DNA from: Bacteroidales bacterium UBA3653
Lineage (GTDB): Bacteria > Bacteroidota > Bacteroidia > Bacteroidales > Paludibacteraceae
Reading direction: 5' to 3'
Length of the DNA: 64,000 bases
Assembly (NCBI GenBank): GCA_002373505.1
Contig: DFKE01000010.1
Coordinates: 1 to 64,000 of the forward strand
Shown here one piece after another: positions 8,101 to 15,710 of this stretch. Numbering within the stretch: position 1 is the stretch's first letter; the number at the start of each line of letters is the position of its first letter. The position numbers and the translations under genes are program-made. The notes beneath the pieces were generated by a model that did no database searches, was not told where the DNA came from, and was given only the letters and a program-made list of their open reading frames with translations.

Positions 8101-10135
8101 GTGCATTGAAACGGTCATCATGTGAACGGAGAGCGTTCAAGATTGACCATACCGTTTTGAAATCATTAGCTTTCAAGATGGCATCCGGCTCGGCGTTATC
8201 AGGAATGACCACAGGAATTATGATGTAGCCGTATTTCTTTTCGTCAGCCGTTCCCCTGCGGAAATTACGCATAACACGACCAACGGACTGCACAATATCG
8301 ACTTGTGAGTTTCTTGCGGAAAGGAACAAGACAGCATCCAGTGCCGGAACATCGACGCCCTCGGAGAGACAGCGTACGTTGGTAATAACGCGGCACTCGT
8401 TTGGTGTTTCCGGCTCATCAGCGAGCCAACGGAGAGCTTCAGCACGTGTGACGGAGTTCATTGATCCGTCCACGTGTTGAGCGACTACGGAAACAACATG
8501 TTCCGGGAGCGTCTCGCCCGATTCGGAAACAGTTCCACGAAGATCTTGATAAAACTCAGAAATTCGGGGTAGAACAGCGGCTACATTTTTCGATGTGCCC
8601 GGCTTGCTTTCGTTTCCGATAGAGGAACAGAAAGCTAAAGCTCGGTGCATTGTGCGTGGGTCAATCTCCCATGTACGTCCATCGTCTCCCTTGATAATCT
8701 TGGAAAGACCGGAAATAACACCGATGAGTTTGGAAACATCATCAAAAGATAGTTCCTTATTCTTGTTGTTGCGAATAGCATTTTGTATATGCTGTGGTAT
8801 GTCGCTCTCCGAAACAGTCATCACAAAAACTTTATAATCGGTAAGCAACTGATGTTCGACCGCATAACCAAAGCCTACATGGAAGTACTCTTGACCATAC
8901 CATTTTTCATTATCCATCGAATAAAGGATATAATCTTTTTCGGTGGCTTGAGCTTTGGTGGTGTCAGAATAGATACGCGGTGTGGCTGTCATATACAGAC
9001 GCTTGTTGCCACGGATGTAATCGGCTTCGTGTATCTTGGCGAAGTTGCTATCTTCCTCACCTTGCTTTGTTGCGCCGGTGGTACGGTGTGCCTCATCGCA
9101 AACAATAAAATCAAAAATACCGTATTGCTTATTGGTATCATGCAGGATTTGTTGCTGTGCCTCGTACACGGCTTCAATAGATTGGTAGGTAGAGAATACG
9201 ACTACCAGACCATCATGGTTGCGATAACGACGGAGTTGTTTGGAGATATTTCGCGGGTCGGTTGATGCAGGCAAAGCAAGATCCAAAGCAGAGAAAGTTG
9301 GGTCATCCTCATCAACCTTGCGATTACGTGAGGCGGTGCTATCGGAGCAGATGCAGATAGCCTTGATAGGTTTCTCTGCGTCGGCTGACCACTCGTTGAG
9401 TGTCTGACCTAGTAAGGAGATAGATGGTACAAGGAACAAAACAAGACCGTGGTTTCCGAGCAAATCTTCCACCGTTTTAAGTGAAGTGTATGTTTTGCCA
9501 GTACCACATGCCATGATGAGTTTGCCACGGTCGTTGCCCTGCTCGATAAAATACTTCCTCGCAGCAGCAATGGCTTCCTTTTGGTGCTCCATCGGCTGTT
9601 TTTTGGCAGAGCGTGCTTCAGCTCCGGCTATGCCATTATACAGCTGCTCCCAATCAACGGCAGAATTGGTAAGGTCGGCAAGGTTTATACGTGTGACCGG
9701 CGGAGTCTGGTTCTTGATAGCCTGCTCCGCATTTGTGCCCCAATGGTTGGTAGTGGAGATCCAAACGCGATGAGCAAAGCGAACCGTCTGCAAAGTTTCC
9801 GGATCGGTAAAGGACTTTGCAGAAGTGGAAAGGAAACTATCAACCGCAGGCTTATCAATAGTAGCTGTTTCCGCATAGCACTTACATTGAATAGCCCAAT
9901 AGTCGCCTGTATCTGTGCGTGCTACAAGGTCGATACCTATATCCTTGCCGCCAAAATCTTTGCGAGAGGGAAAGTCCTCCCACATCCAAACAGACTGCAA
10001 TTCATTGAAACGCGGGTCGGTTTTAAGCCACGCGCACATAATCTTCTCAAACTTGGTGCCTTTGTCTTTCTCGGTAAACGAGGAACGACAAAAGTTGAGG
10101 ATGTCTTGGAAAGTCATCATATAACTAATATCCAA
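5153..10135 (-). CDS. Type ISP restriction-modification enzyme (LlaGI/LlaBIII-like)
   Basis: This 1660-residue single polypeptide has the domain order of Type ISP enzymes (usually about 1600 aa). It starts with an Mrr-like nuclease (E30, D69 in GIDL, Q83-C-K85). An SF2 translocase follows, with Walker A GTGKT 211-215, DEAH 347-350, TAT 383-385 and QSVGRVMR 616-623. A helical coupler leads to an N6-adenine methyltransferase with motif I DPFTGTGTF 930-938 and motif IV NPPY 1038-1041. The C-terminal part, about 1150-1650, should hold the target-recognition domain. All catalytic motifs seen are intact and no frameshift is visible. Such enzymes methylate one strand of an asymmetric site, translocate with ATP and cut when two converge. 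Met6 or Met7 are alternative starts. Confidence 0.93.
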   Translation of the reverse strand: MDISYMMTFQDILNFCRSSFTEKDKGTKFEKIMCAWLKTDPRFNELQSVWMWEDFPSRKDFGGKDIGIDLVARTDTGDYWAIQCKCYAETATIDKPAVDSFLSTSAKSFTDPETLQTVRFAHRVWISTTNHWGTNAEQAIKNQTPPVTRINLADLTNSAVDWEQLYNGIAGAEARSAKKQPMEHQKEAIAAARKYFIEQGNDRGKLIMACGTGKTYTSLKTVEDLLGNHGLVLFLVPSISLLGQTLNEWSADAEKPIKAICICSDSTASRNRKVDEDDPTFSALDLALPASTDPRNISKQLRRYRNHDGLVVVFSTYQSIEAVYEAQQQILHDTNKQYGIFDFIVCDEAHRTTGATKQGEEDSNFAKIHEADYIRGNKRLYMTATPRIYSDTTKAQATEKDYILYSMDNEKWYGQEYFHVGFGYAVEHQLLTDYKVFVMTVSESDIPQHIQNAIRNNKNKELSFDDVSKLIGVISGLSKIIKGDDGRTWEIDPRTMHRALAFCSSIGNESKPGTSKNVAAVLPRISEFYQDLRGTVSESGETLPEHVVSVVAQHVDGSMNSVTRAEALRWLADEPETPNECRVITNVRCLSEGVDVPALDAVLFLSARNSQVDIVQSVGRVMRNFRRGTADEKKYGYIIIPVVIPDNAEPDAILKANDFKTVWSILNALRSHDDRFNAHVNKINLNKKKQDKVVIGQQGLGFGTRGVGQSDSTTPDLPEELTIDFGEYENVIYAKLVDKVGDKMYWENWAKEVGEIAKKFIARIDAAIKSGEYAKEFAAYLDSLRKNINPYVGEQQAIEMLAQHMITKPVFDALFHDYEFVKNNSISSSMEQMLSLLHADAFEKDTEVLQRFYESVSRNISDIDNLEGKQTIIKNLYEKFFKGAFPTTVEQLGIVYTPVECVDFIIKSVDSILRKEFNTALTERDVHILDPFTGTGTFITRLLQSGLIKPEDLERKYAHEIFCNEIVLLAYYIADVNIEAVFHDLTKRQTYLSYDNICLTDTFQLAEPTKIPHTEFFGANSDNVERQRRTPIRVIIGNPPYSVGQKSQNDNAKNQSYPTLDERVAKTYTAESTAALAKGSYDSYIKAFRWASDRIPHDDGGIVAFISNGSWLDSNAGDGFRRCLEREFSTIYVFNLRGNQRTSGELSRKEGGKIFGSGSRTPIAITFLVKNPADRTGKAEIFYHDIGDYLTREQKLKIIADFGSIDNIPWETIIPNDKADWINQRDGVFDNLIQIQPDKKFDIGAKAFFNTYAIGVATNRDAWVYGFSKSEVTDNIKKCLKFYDMQRADFAAGRIDDFSTNKSDISWTRALKRYATDNVEIKFNAEHFRECEYRPYSKMFLYYQRELVESPGIWSSLFPSPNHKNLVIMVSGVGHQKPFASYITDTIPDLQVLDKDQCFPMYWYKENDHIQGTLFDGIDNDKYIRHDGITDWILKEIRSRFSNSKEITKERIFYYVYGILHSPEYRTRFADDLKKSLPRIPIVERIEDFITFAKIGKQLADLHLNYEAVAPDEQVTIHFAAQPPVAPKQLKTWFAQPDGEQLLEKSYDFFAVEKMRFAKVRDDSGKLVPDKSKIVYNNFITFENIPLAAYDYIVNGKSAIEWLMERYAITTDTASGIRNNPNDWSREHQNPTYIFDLMQSIISLSLQTNELVSQLPKLNL

Positions 10136-10152
10136 ATTTTTACGATAAAGAT

Positions 10153-10473
10153 TTACTCATTATAATTACGGTCGAGCCAACGGTCCATAAAGGCTGCTAT
10201 TGAGCGCACGCACGACATTGGCTCTGCTTCAGCTGTCTCTTCGTTTACATCATACTCAATCAATTCCGACAAACGAGGCATGAAGAGGTAATCTGCCTGA
10301 TCATTAGGAAGGAAAGATACTTTATACGGGATGATATTACCGGGAGTGCTGTCAGGCACAATGTTAAGGCGATAATTAGAGTAAGACTCCTCGTCCTTAT
10401 TGCTCTCTAAAAACTCACATATTGCTGAGTCAATATGGATGTAGAGCCAAATAGTAAATTCAGTCCGTTTCAT
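10153..10473 (-). CDS. Hypothetical protein (106 aa)
   Basis: A soluble acidic protein with no recognised motif, 17 bases upstream of the Type ISP gene and 1 base after the stop of a lipoprotein gene, so it shares their transcript. The C-terminus (CVRSIAAFMDRWLDRNY) looks helical. Function unknown. Confidence 0.65.
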   Translation of the reverse strand: MKRTEFTIWLYIHIDSAICEFLESNKDEESYSNYRLNIVPDSTPGNIIPYKVSFLPNDQADYLFMPRLSELIEYDVNEETAEAEPMSCVRSIAAFMDRWLDRNYNE

Positions 10474-10474
10474 A

Positions 10475-10822
10475 TTATTTCTTGTCTAAAATTTCACAAT
10501 AAAGACCTGCGTGGGTGACTTGACCATTGGCAAGGTCGCACACAATTTCAGCAGGTAGTAGCCCGTCATCGTAGGGCGCAACACGATAAGGCTCATTGGT
10601 GCCGTTCGTATCTAACCATCCCCTTATGTAGGCTTTGTCCCCATATACCTCGACGCACTCCGGGACAAAGCCGCCCTCACGTTGGCTTGCCAATGTAGAT
10701 GCCAATTCCCATGGGGTGCCTTTCACGGGTACACCACAGACGCGCGTGGCGTCCTGCTCGGAATAACGATTGCAGGCGCAAAGTGCGGTAGTGATTAGTA
10801 TGTAAAGAAGGAACTTTCTCAT
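10475..10822 (-). CDS. Small lipoprotein
   Basis: The 115-residue protein opens with MRKFLLYILITTALCACNR; the lipobox cysteine lies in ALCAC. The mature part is short and beta-rich, with two further Cys (VCGVPVKG, FVPECVEVYG). No family recognised. It overlaps the DUF5053 stop by 4 bases, so it is part of the same leftward operon. Confidence 0.7.
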   Translation of the reverse strand: MRKFLLYILITTALCACNRYSEQDATRVCGVPVKGTPWELASTLASQREGGFVPECVEVYGDKAYIRGWLDTNGTNEPYRVAPYDDGLLPAEIVCDLANGQVTHAGLYCEILDKK

Positions 10823-11055
10823 AAGGTATCAGCGGCTTTGTGAATACGATCAGCCAAGTCATGCAGGCCTGCCTTCAGTTGTGCTAACTGCTCATCCGTG
10901 AAGTCATCCGGATGACCATTTCGATTGATGTCCACACGGTCAAACTTATGATACAACCAGCCACCGCTCTTATCAAAATAGCGGTTAGCAAATCTACGGA
11001 TATTCAAATCCAAATAAATATCGGAGAGTTTCTCTTTAACTGTGCTCTGCGCCAT
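10819..11055 (-). CDS. DUF5053-like protein
   Basis: I choose the start at 11055 (MAQSTVKEKLSDIYLDLN) because the longer frame would run into the tRNA. The 78-residue protein has the DUF5053 pattern known from Bacteroidales mobile elements: FANRYFDKSGGWLYHKFDRV, then FTDEQLAQLKAGLHDLADRI. The first half looks like a helix-turn-helix. It is the first gene of the run, 24 bases from the tRNA 3' end. That position is typical of island-edge genes. Confidence 0.7.
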   Translation of the reverse strand: MAQSTVKEKLSDIYLDLNIRRFANRYFDKSGGWLYHKFDRVDINRNGHPDDFTDEQLAQLKAGLHDLADRIHKAADTL

Positions 11056-11078
11056 AGTAATCAATTTAATATCAAATG

Positions 11079-11152
11079 TGGAGTATAGCGGACTCGAACC
11101 GCTCACCTCGACACTGCCAGTGTCGCGCTCTAGCCAGATGAGCTAATACCCC
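11079..11152 (-). tRNA. tRNA-Ala(GGC)
   Basis: The minus strand folds into a full cloverleaf: acceptor GGGGTAT / ATACTCC, D arm GCTC/GAGC, anticodon stem CGACA/TGTCG with loop CTGGCAG (anticodon GGC, alanine), and T arm AGCGG-TTCGAGT-CCGCT. The final A is the discriminator and CCA is not encoded. Its 3' end faces the restriction island, the usual orientation for tRNA-targeting integration of that side. Confidence 0.97.
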
Positions 11153-11159
11153 ATTATAA

Positions 11160-11310
11160 AAGTGTGGACTGCCGCCGTTCACGACGAGGCCATGTTTTGG
11201 GAACCGCCTATCAAGGTACGACAAACAGCCCACACCAGAGGTGCGAGTAGTTTGCATTGCGTACCTTGGTCCTCTGGGTTCCCGTTCCGTCGTGACCGGT
11301 TAGCAAACTG
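11160..11310 (-). ncRNA. Long imperfect hairpin, 6S-like RNA candidate
   Basis: Read on the minus strand, nested arms pair around one axis: CACGACG with CGTCGTG, GGGAACC with GGTTCCC, AAGGTACG with CGTACCTT, AAAC with GTTT, and an apical CACC/GGTG. Large internal loops separate the GGGAACC and AAGGTACG stems. This closing stem, central bubble and terminal stem layout is that of 6S RNA. A phylum-type promoter lies upstream at 11366-11396 and the tRNA follows directly. An alternative pairing between GTGTGGGCTG in the apex and CAGTCCACAC near the 3' end, followed by TTTT, could act as a terminator. Assignment to 6S is tentative. Confidence 0.5.
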
Positions 11311-11365
11311 CAAAAAATTCTATGTCAATGTTCTTTTGTAAGAATACTTTCTCACAAAAAAGCGT

Positions 11366-11396
11366 GCAAAATTACAAAAAAAATTTGATATATGCA
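11366..11396 (-). promoter_or_regulatory. Promoter for the hairpin RNA and tRNA-Ala
   Basis: Reading leftward, TTG (11394-11396) is followed 20 bases later by TAATTTTG (11366-11373), the Bacteroidota -33/-7 consensus. A 13-bp palindrome, AACGCTAAGCGTT (11406-11418), sits just upstream of the -33 box and could bind a regulator. Confidence 0.75.
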
Positions 11397-11493
11397 AGTA
11401 AAATTAACGCTAAGCGTTATTTTTACAATCATTTTGACGTTCGAAGCATACTTTTTCATTAAAAAAGTAACCTCGCACCTCTCTAAACGTGCT

Positions 11494-11693
11494 CTAACCA
11501 TCCCGGCGAGAGAGCATTTCTTCGAGTTGTCGAAGGTGCTCTTTTAGCTGTTCAATGGTTTTGCACTGGAGGCGATCTTTAGCCTCTAAACGGCGAAGCG
11601 TTTTAGCGATCCGGCGTCGGTGTCGCGCCAAAGTCTTCGGCGAGAGGTAGGCTTTACTGTGCTTCGAGCCTACAAAATTTTTTTAGTACTCAT
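11494..11693 (-). CDS. Small basic coiled-coil ORF needing a -1 frameshift
   Basis: From the ATG at 11691-11693 the zero frame reads MSTKKIL and stops. Within ACT-AAA-AAA-ATT, a slip back by one base on the run of seven A opens a continuous frame to the stop at 11494. That frame gives a 66-residue protein with a basic centre (KTLARHRRRIAKTLRRLEA) and a helical tail (TIEQLKEHLRQLEEMLSRRDG). Amino-acid composition and helix periodicity look coding. It has its own promoter and operator (11732-11766). It could be programmed frameshifting on A-AAA-AAA, or a recent single-base loss. Confidence 0.5.
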
Positions 11694-11696
11694 TTG

Positions 11697-11766
11697 TTTG
11701 CACTCCGGACACGTTTGTCCGAAATCGAGTGCAAAGTTACAAAATAAGTGTCCAATTACTTTGGAC
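11697..11766 (-). promoter_or_regulatory. Promoter with operator and leader hairpin
   Basis: A perfect inverted repeat GTCCAA-TTACT-TTGGAC (11750-11766) lies just upstream of a -7 box TAACTTTG (11732-11739). There is no good -33 box at normal spacing, so the operator may be an activator site. The leader forms a two-part hairpin (11697-11735): TTTGCACTC pairs with GAGTGCAAA and CGGACA with TGTCCG. It ends right before the small ORF. The same operator and -7 layout recurs at 20128-20162. Confidence 0.6.
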
Positions 11767-11774
11767 AGAAAAAG

Positions 11775-11820
11775 AAAAAGTGCAAAAAAAGTGAGTTTTT
11801 TCGCGAATTTTGCACTTTTT
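11775..11820 (-). terminator. Terminator-like hairpin after the terminase operon
   Basis: Arms AAAAAGTGCAAAA and TTTTGCACTTTTT pair across an AT-rich loop about 30 bases downstream of the large-terminase stop. On the minus strand the stem is followed by T-rich sequence. It separates the structural operon from the edge of the element. Confidence 0.55.
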
Positions 11821-11852
11821 TAGTCCTTTTTGGTCCTTGAAGAGAGCCAAAA

Positions 11853-13499
11853 TCATCCAAATCCGTTGTAATTAGTGCTCGAAATGACCTCTTGAGGGAA
11901 TTTCTCGCACCCAATGTACAAAGTATCGAAGGCATCCGTGCCATCTGTGCGGTGTTCGAGAAGATCTTCTTCGGACTCCGCAAGCTTCTCGCCGGACTTG
12001 TTTTTGTGGAAGCCATTTCGCCCGTTTACGACACCGGCAGACTGAATTGCGAGTAGCAAATCATCGTTGTTCTGACGGTTAAAAAATGGCATCAATCTTT
12101 GCTTTCCTTGGAAGGCTTGGTTGATCAACAAATACTTCTCGTCATGGCGCATCGGATTGCCCAAATAAACGTCCTGAACTGACCATCCGTGACGCTCAAA
12201 TTCGTGCATGATCACCCAATGGAAATCTTGCGTGTTTACCGCGTAATTACTGCCCAAAGCGGTGGTATCGTAGTAGAAGATGACGGTCTTATTCCGGTGC
12301 TCGGAATAGTAGTTGCAGAAGTCCTCCACCAAGGCAGGTAATTTGCGCTCGAATTTGACGTAAAAAGACTTCAAAATATTGAGCCTGTTGCCGGATGGCT
12401 GTCCTGCCACAATCCAGTTGATATTGGCGTTGTAATCCATACCGATGCAGATGGGTGCGTCGGGGTTCACATCGCGGTCAGCAAGGGAGGTAAAAACGTC
12501 CATCGGGGCGGCTGCTGATAGTCCAACTACATTGGACTGCCAAAGAGTGTCCAAGTACTCAAAATTAGATGCGTCGTACTTATGAGACTCCCTCATCGAC
12601 GAATAGAAGCCATCTTTAGCAATACCGATTTGCTTGCACAAGATAGAGGTTTGGAAGGTAAGCGGCGTAAGATCGCGCTTCATCTGCTTGATGTAGGACT
12701 CGCCAAGCAGTTGCAAGTTCTCTATGGATGAGTACTCTTTGTAGTACACGGCCACAGAGCGCATCTGATTAAGCTGCTTGTCAAGGTGGCGTATCTTCTT
12801 GCGGAGATATTCGGGCGGCGTCTTGCCTGCCGCAATAGCCTCCTTGACCTTTTGCTTCAAGCGCCAAATCTCATACACTGTTGCCTCAATGGTGGCAATC
12901 AGTTCCTTATCCATCTTTTTCTTGTAGTGCAAGAACCAAGAACCTTTCTTGGACTGCGGCATATCGGAGAGGATCATTATGGAGTGGTTGAAGGAGTGCT
13001 TGCCAAAGTAGGACTTGATACCACCATTCGCCGGAAGGGTCTCGTCCTTTAGCTTTTCATAATCTATGAACTTGGCTTCGTCGATAAGGAGCCATGAGAG
13101 CGTTAAGGAGTTCGAGGATCCCGGACGGTCCTGCGAAATAATGACCGCACGCGAGCCATTGTAGAACGATATGACGTGTTCATAATCGGTAGGCTCAATG
13201 ATGGCTGTACCGAAGGACTTGGGCGGCTTCTTGCCCACCACATAGTGGATGTTTGGCAGCAAGCCCCATCGACGCCATGCGGCGAGTAGTCCAGGAATGG
13301 TGTTGGTCAAACCATGCTTGAACGTAGGCACAACGATACCGCCGGTTGATCCCGGCATGCGCTGCATGTTGCGGAGCACAAAGGGAGAGGCGATAGAGTC
13401 CGTTTTGCCGGTACGTCGCCCAGCGACAATAACAGTAGTATTGGCGCCGATGAGCTGCGTCAAGCGCTGCGGGGTATTGAAGTAAACGCGCTTACTCAT
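11853..13499 (-). CDS. Terminase large subunit
   Basis: The start at 13499 (MSKRVYFNTP) overlaps the small-terminase stop by 8 bases and gives 548 residues. The ATPase part has Walker A AGRRTGKT (26-33) and Walker B LLIDEA (137-142). A motif-III-like LSDMPQSKKGSW follows. The C-terminal nuclease part has acidic residues in ICIGMDYNANINW, FYYDTTALGSNY and DGTDAFDTLYIG, as in RNase H-like headful or cos cutters. It packages DNA into the procapsid with the portal and small subunit. It is the last gene of the portal-terminase operon. Confidence 0.93.
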   Translation of the reverse strand: MSKRVYFNTPQRLTQLIGANTTVIVAGRRTGKTDSIASPFVLRNMQRMPGSTGGIVVPTFKHGLTNTIPGLLAAWRRWGLLPNIHYVVGKKPPKSFGTAIIEPTDYEHVISFYNGSRAVIISQDRPGSSNSLTLSWLLIDEAKFIDYEKLKDETLPANGGIKSYFGKHSFNHSIMILSDMPQSKKGSWFLHYKKKMDKELIATIEATVYEIWRLKQKVKEAIAAGKTPPEYLRKKIRHLDKQLNQMRSVAVYYKEYSSIENLQLLGESYIKQMKRDLTPLTFQTSILCKQIGIAKDGFYSSMRESHKYDASNFEYLDTLWQSNVVGLSAAAPMDVFTSLADRDVNPDAPICIGMDYNANINWIVAGQPSGNRLNILKSFYVKFERKLPALVEDFCNYYSEHRNKTVIFYYDTTALGSNYAVNTQDFHWVIMHEFERHGWSVQDVYLGNPMRHDEKYLLINQAFQGKQRLMPFFNRQNNDDLLLAIQSAGVVNGRNGFHKNKSGEKLAESEEDLLEHRTDGTDAFDTLYIGCEKFPQEVISSTNYNGFG

Positions 13500-14115
13500 G
13501 GTTGCCCTCCTTTTCCTCTTTGGGTTGCCACATCTCTTCCTCCAAGTCCGGCTCCTCATATTCGATGTCCTCGATGTCGATAGTCTCTGCGCCATAGTGG
13601 GCGATCATCTGGTCAATCTTCTGCTGGAGGTTAGGAATTGGCTTGATACCGAGCACGGTCGGGTCGTCGGTAGCCGTGAAGGGCTGCACCACAATCATCT
13701 CATAAGGCACTGCCTGCTCGTCCTCCAAATCTACGCGGTTGAATTTGGCATAGGAGGAAGCGGCTTTCTCCATCGTCTTGGTGTCCTTACGAGCCTTGGC
13801 CATCTGATAGGTTTCCAAGATCATTTCGTTAAAGCGATAGCGGTGAAAGTCGCGCGACGCGGATGAGAGCGTCGGGAGCAAAGCTTTCACTAACGAAAGG
13901 TCGGCATAGGCTTGCGTGACACCTATACCAAAGCGTGAGCGTACCTCATTGATAAACACCCGATCCTTGGCGTCGGGGTTCGCCATGAACCACGTATATT
14001 CCTCCCGAACACGGAGCAGCTTTTGAACCGTTTCCGGACCATACCGCTCCATGAGTTCGGCTTCAGCCGTAAAGAGGTCACGCTTGCATATTTCTACAGT
14101 CTGTGGTCGTGCCAT
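13492..14115 (-). CDS. Terminase small subunit-like protein
   Basis: The 207-residue protein lies directly before the large subunit with an 8-base overlap, the usual position of TerS. Residues about 45-85 (VFINEVRSRFGIGVTQAYADLSLVKALL) look like a helix-turn-helix for DNA recognition, followed by a long helical region (HRYRFNEMILETYQMAKARKDTKTMEKAA) that could form the oligomer ring. The C-terminus is acidic. Assignment rests on position and architecture. Confidence 0.7.
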   Translation of the reverse strand: MARPQTVEICKRDLFTAEAELMERYGPETVQKLLRVREEYTWFMANPDAKDRVFINEVRSRFGIGVTQAYADLSLVKALLPTLSSASRDFHRYRFNEMILETYQMAKARKDTKTMEKAASSYAKFNRVDLEDEQAVPYEMIVVQPFTATDDPTVLGIKPIPNLQQKIDQMIAHYGAETIDIEDIEYEEPDLEEEMWQPKEEKEGNHE

Positions 14116-14390
14116 TATTCATCGTCCTCCATGTCTAAAAGGTTCTCACGTGCCGTCTGCAGGGCAAGCGGCGAGCCTACTTTAGCAAGGGTCATTTCTT
14201 GCTGATGTAGCTGTACTTTACTTAATGCTTTCCCATGGCGGTACGCCGTAAATGCCGGATTATTTTCGTCTTGAATATCCCGCTTAAACACCTCAATTCG
14301 GACACCGAGAATGACCGCGATGTCGGTAGGACGGAGGTAAATCGACGCATATTGGTCGATTTGCTGGAGTTGTTCTTCGGTGTAAGTCAT
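14115..14390 (-). CDS. Small helix-turn-helix phage protein
   Basis: A 91-residue helical protein. Residues 12-40 (YASIYLRPTDIAVILGVRIEVFKRDI) resemble a helix-turn-helix as in terminase small subunits. Its stop abuts the start of the TerS-like gene. It may be part of a split small-terminase apparatus or a regulator of packaging. Confidence 0.6.
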   Translation of the reverse strand: MTYTEEQLQQIDQYASIYLRPTDIAVILGVRIEVFKRDIQDENNPAFTAYRHGKALSKVQLHQQEMTLAKVGSPLALQTARENLLDMEDDE

Positions 14391-14420
14391 GCTAAATACA
14401 GATTTAGGTTTGTGATACGA

Positions 14421-14951
14421 TTAGGGATTTGCCGGTGCTTGCTCCGGCTGTGCTGCTGCCGACAGCCATTCGGCTTCATTGTAACGCAGATCGGTGTAGA
14501 TATCCACCGCTACTTGGAAGGAAGCGCAAGCGCAACCGGAAGCGAAATACTCGGGTATCTCCGAGAAGCGGATGCGCGGATCGAGATACAGGGAGCGTTC
14601 CTGAAGCTTGGTAGATTCCAAGATTAGCACCGACATATATTGCCGGAACAGTTCGCGCATGGTATCGAAGCAATCAAGACGGGCTGCCATGTTTCCCAGT
14701 TGGTGACGCATGGCGAAAAAGACCGTCTTGACTCTTCGAGTGCGCGGAGAGTTGTTCAGCTCTGTGTAGCCCTCGGCGGTGTCGGAGACGCAGACGAAGG
14801 CGGTGGTGGTCTGGAGGGTGGCGAGCGCGTCCTCGAAGCCCTGCAGACCACTCACTTTACAGAAGCGAAACTTTTTGTTCCGGGCAAGGATATTGGTGTC
14901 GGTTAGACGCTCGAAAAAGGATGTAGCATCCCAGTTGGAAACAGTTGTCAT
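14421..14951 (-). CDS. Phage structural/connector protein, unidentified
   Basis: This 176-residue protein sits between TerS-like and connector-like genes in the portal-terminase operon. It contains TTTAFVCVSDTAEGYTELNNSPRTRRVKTVFFAMRH, a strand-helix pattern as seen in neck or tail-terminator proteins, but I cannot place it in a family. It overlaps the upstream stop by 4 bases. Confidence 0.6.
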   Translation of the reverse strand: MTTVSNWDATSFFERLTDTNILARNKKFRFCKVSGLQGFEDALATLQTTTAFVCVSDTAEGYTELNNSPRTRRVKTVFFAMRHQLGNMAARLDCFDTMRELFRQYMSVLILESTKLQERSLYLDPRIRFSEIPEYFASGCACASFQVAVDIYTDLRYNEAEWLSAAAQPEQAPANP

Positions 14952-15679
14952 GGCTTTGCGGTTTCTTTCTTGAGTTCTTCATATTCGCGTGCCTGGGCAT
15001 CCAGCTCTACGAGCGCACGGTGCACATCCATTGCGAGGACCTCTTTCTCCTTGGTAATGTCGCCTTTGGTTAGCGCGCGAATTTGGTTGTTCATCGACTG
15101 TTGAAGCCGTTCCTGCATAGCAGTGGTATCGGCTTCCGCTTCGGAGTTCACAAAGAAGTTGTGATAACGGCGCGCTAACAGCTGTTTGGCGGAGGCATAC
15201 CAATAGAAGATGGAGATGGCCTCCTCCGGAGACAGCTCCATAGGCTTCGGCGATTGGTATAAATACGCTGCCATTTCGGAAAGGAGCGCCTGATCCTTTG
15301 TTACGAGATAACCTTGGTAAAGGTTTTCGAGGATGAGGAAGGCTTCGAAGGTTATGCCGGAGAGGTCAGCCTCTACCGGCTGAAGCTTTCCGATAGAGGG
15401 AAGGCGCACCGGCACGAGTGGCAGCTTCTCCAGCCAATCGAGATGTTTGATAGCGGCAGCTATTTGTTCGGAGGTAATGAAGCAGGGCTTACCCTCGAAG
15501 TGACAGAAAAGACCGTCATCGGTTTTTTCTACTTGGGTAAGCGGTGCCCACCGAACAAGCGCGTAGGTTTTAATCTCGGCTGCTGTGAACTCCTGCGCAA
15601 GGAGATAGAATGCGTAGCGGAGTTGCGCGGGCGTCAACTCCTGCCAGCATGTAGGTAAGATAAGGTTTAGGGTTTGCAT
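14948..15679 (-). CDS. Phage protein, unidentified (243 aa)
   Basis: The start at 15679 (MQTLNLILPTCWQELTPAQ) follows the upstream stop by 31 bases; the longer frame would overlap that gene. The protein begins with a strand and then a helical region (LRYAFYLLAQEFTAAEIKTYALVRW) reminiscent of tail-assembly-chaperone or head-completion proteins, and ends in a charged helix (LVELDAQAREYEELKKETAKP). It is the second gene after portal and DUF6712-like. Function is inferred from position only. Confidence 0.65.
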   Translation of the reverse strand: MQTLNLILPTCWQELTPAQLRYAFYLLAQEFTAAEIKTYALVRWAPLTQVEKTDDGLFCHFEGKPCFITSEQIAAAIKHLDWLEKLPLVPVRLPSIGKLQPVEADLSGITFEAFLILENLYQGYLVTKDQALLSEMAAYLYQSPKPMELSPEEAISIFYWYASAKQLLARRYHNFFVNSEAEADTTAMQERLQQSMNNQIRALTKGDITKEKEVLAMDVHRALVELDAQAREYEELKKETAKP

Positions 15680-15710
15680 AGCAAAATGTGTAATGTGTAA
15701 TGTGAATGAA

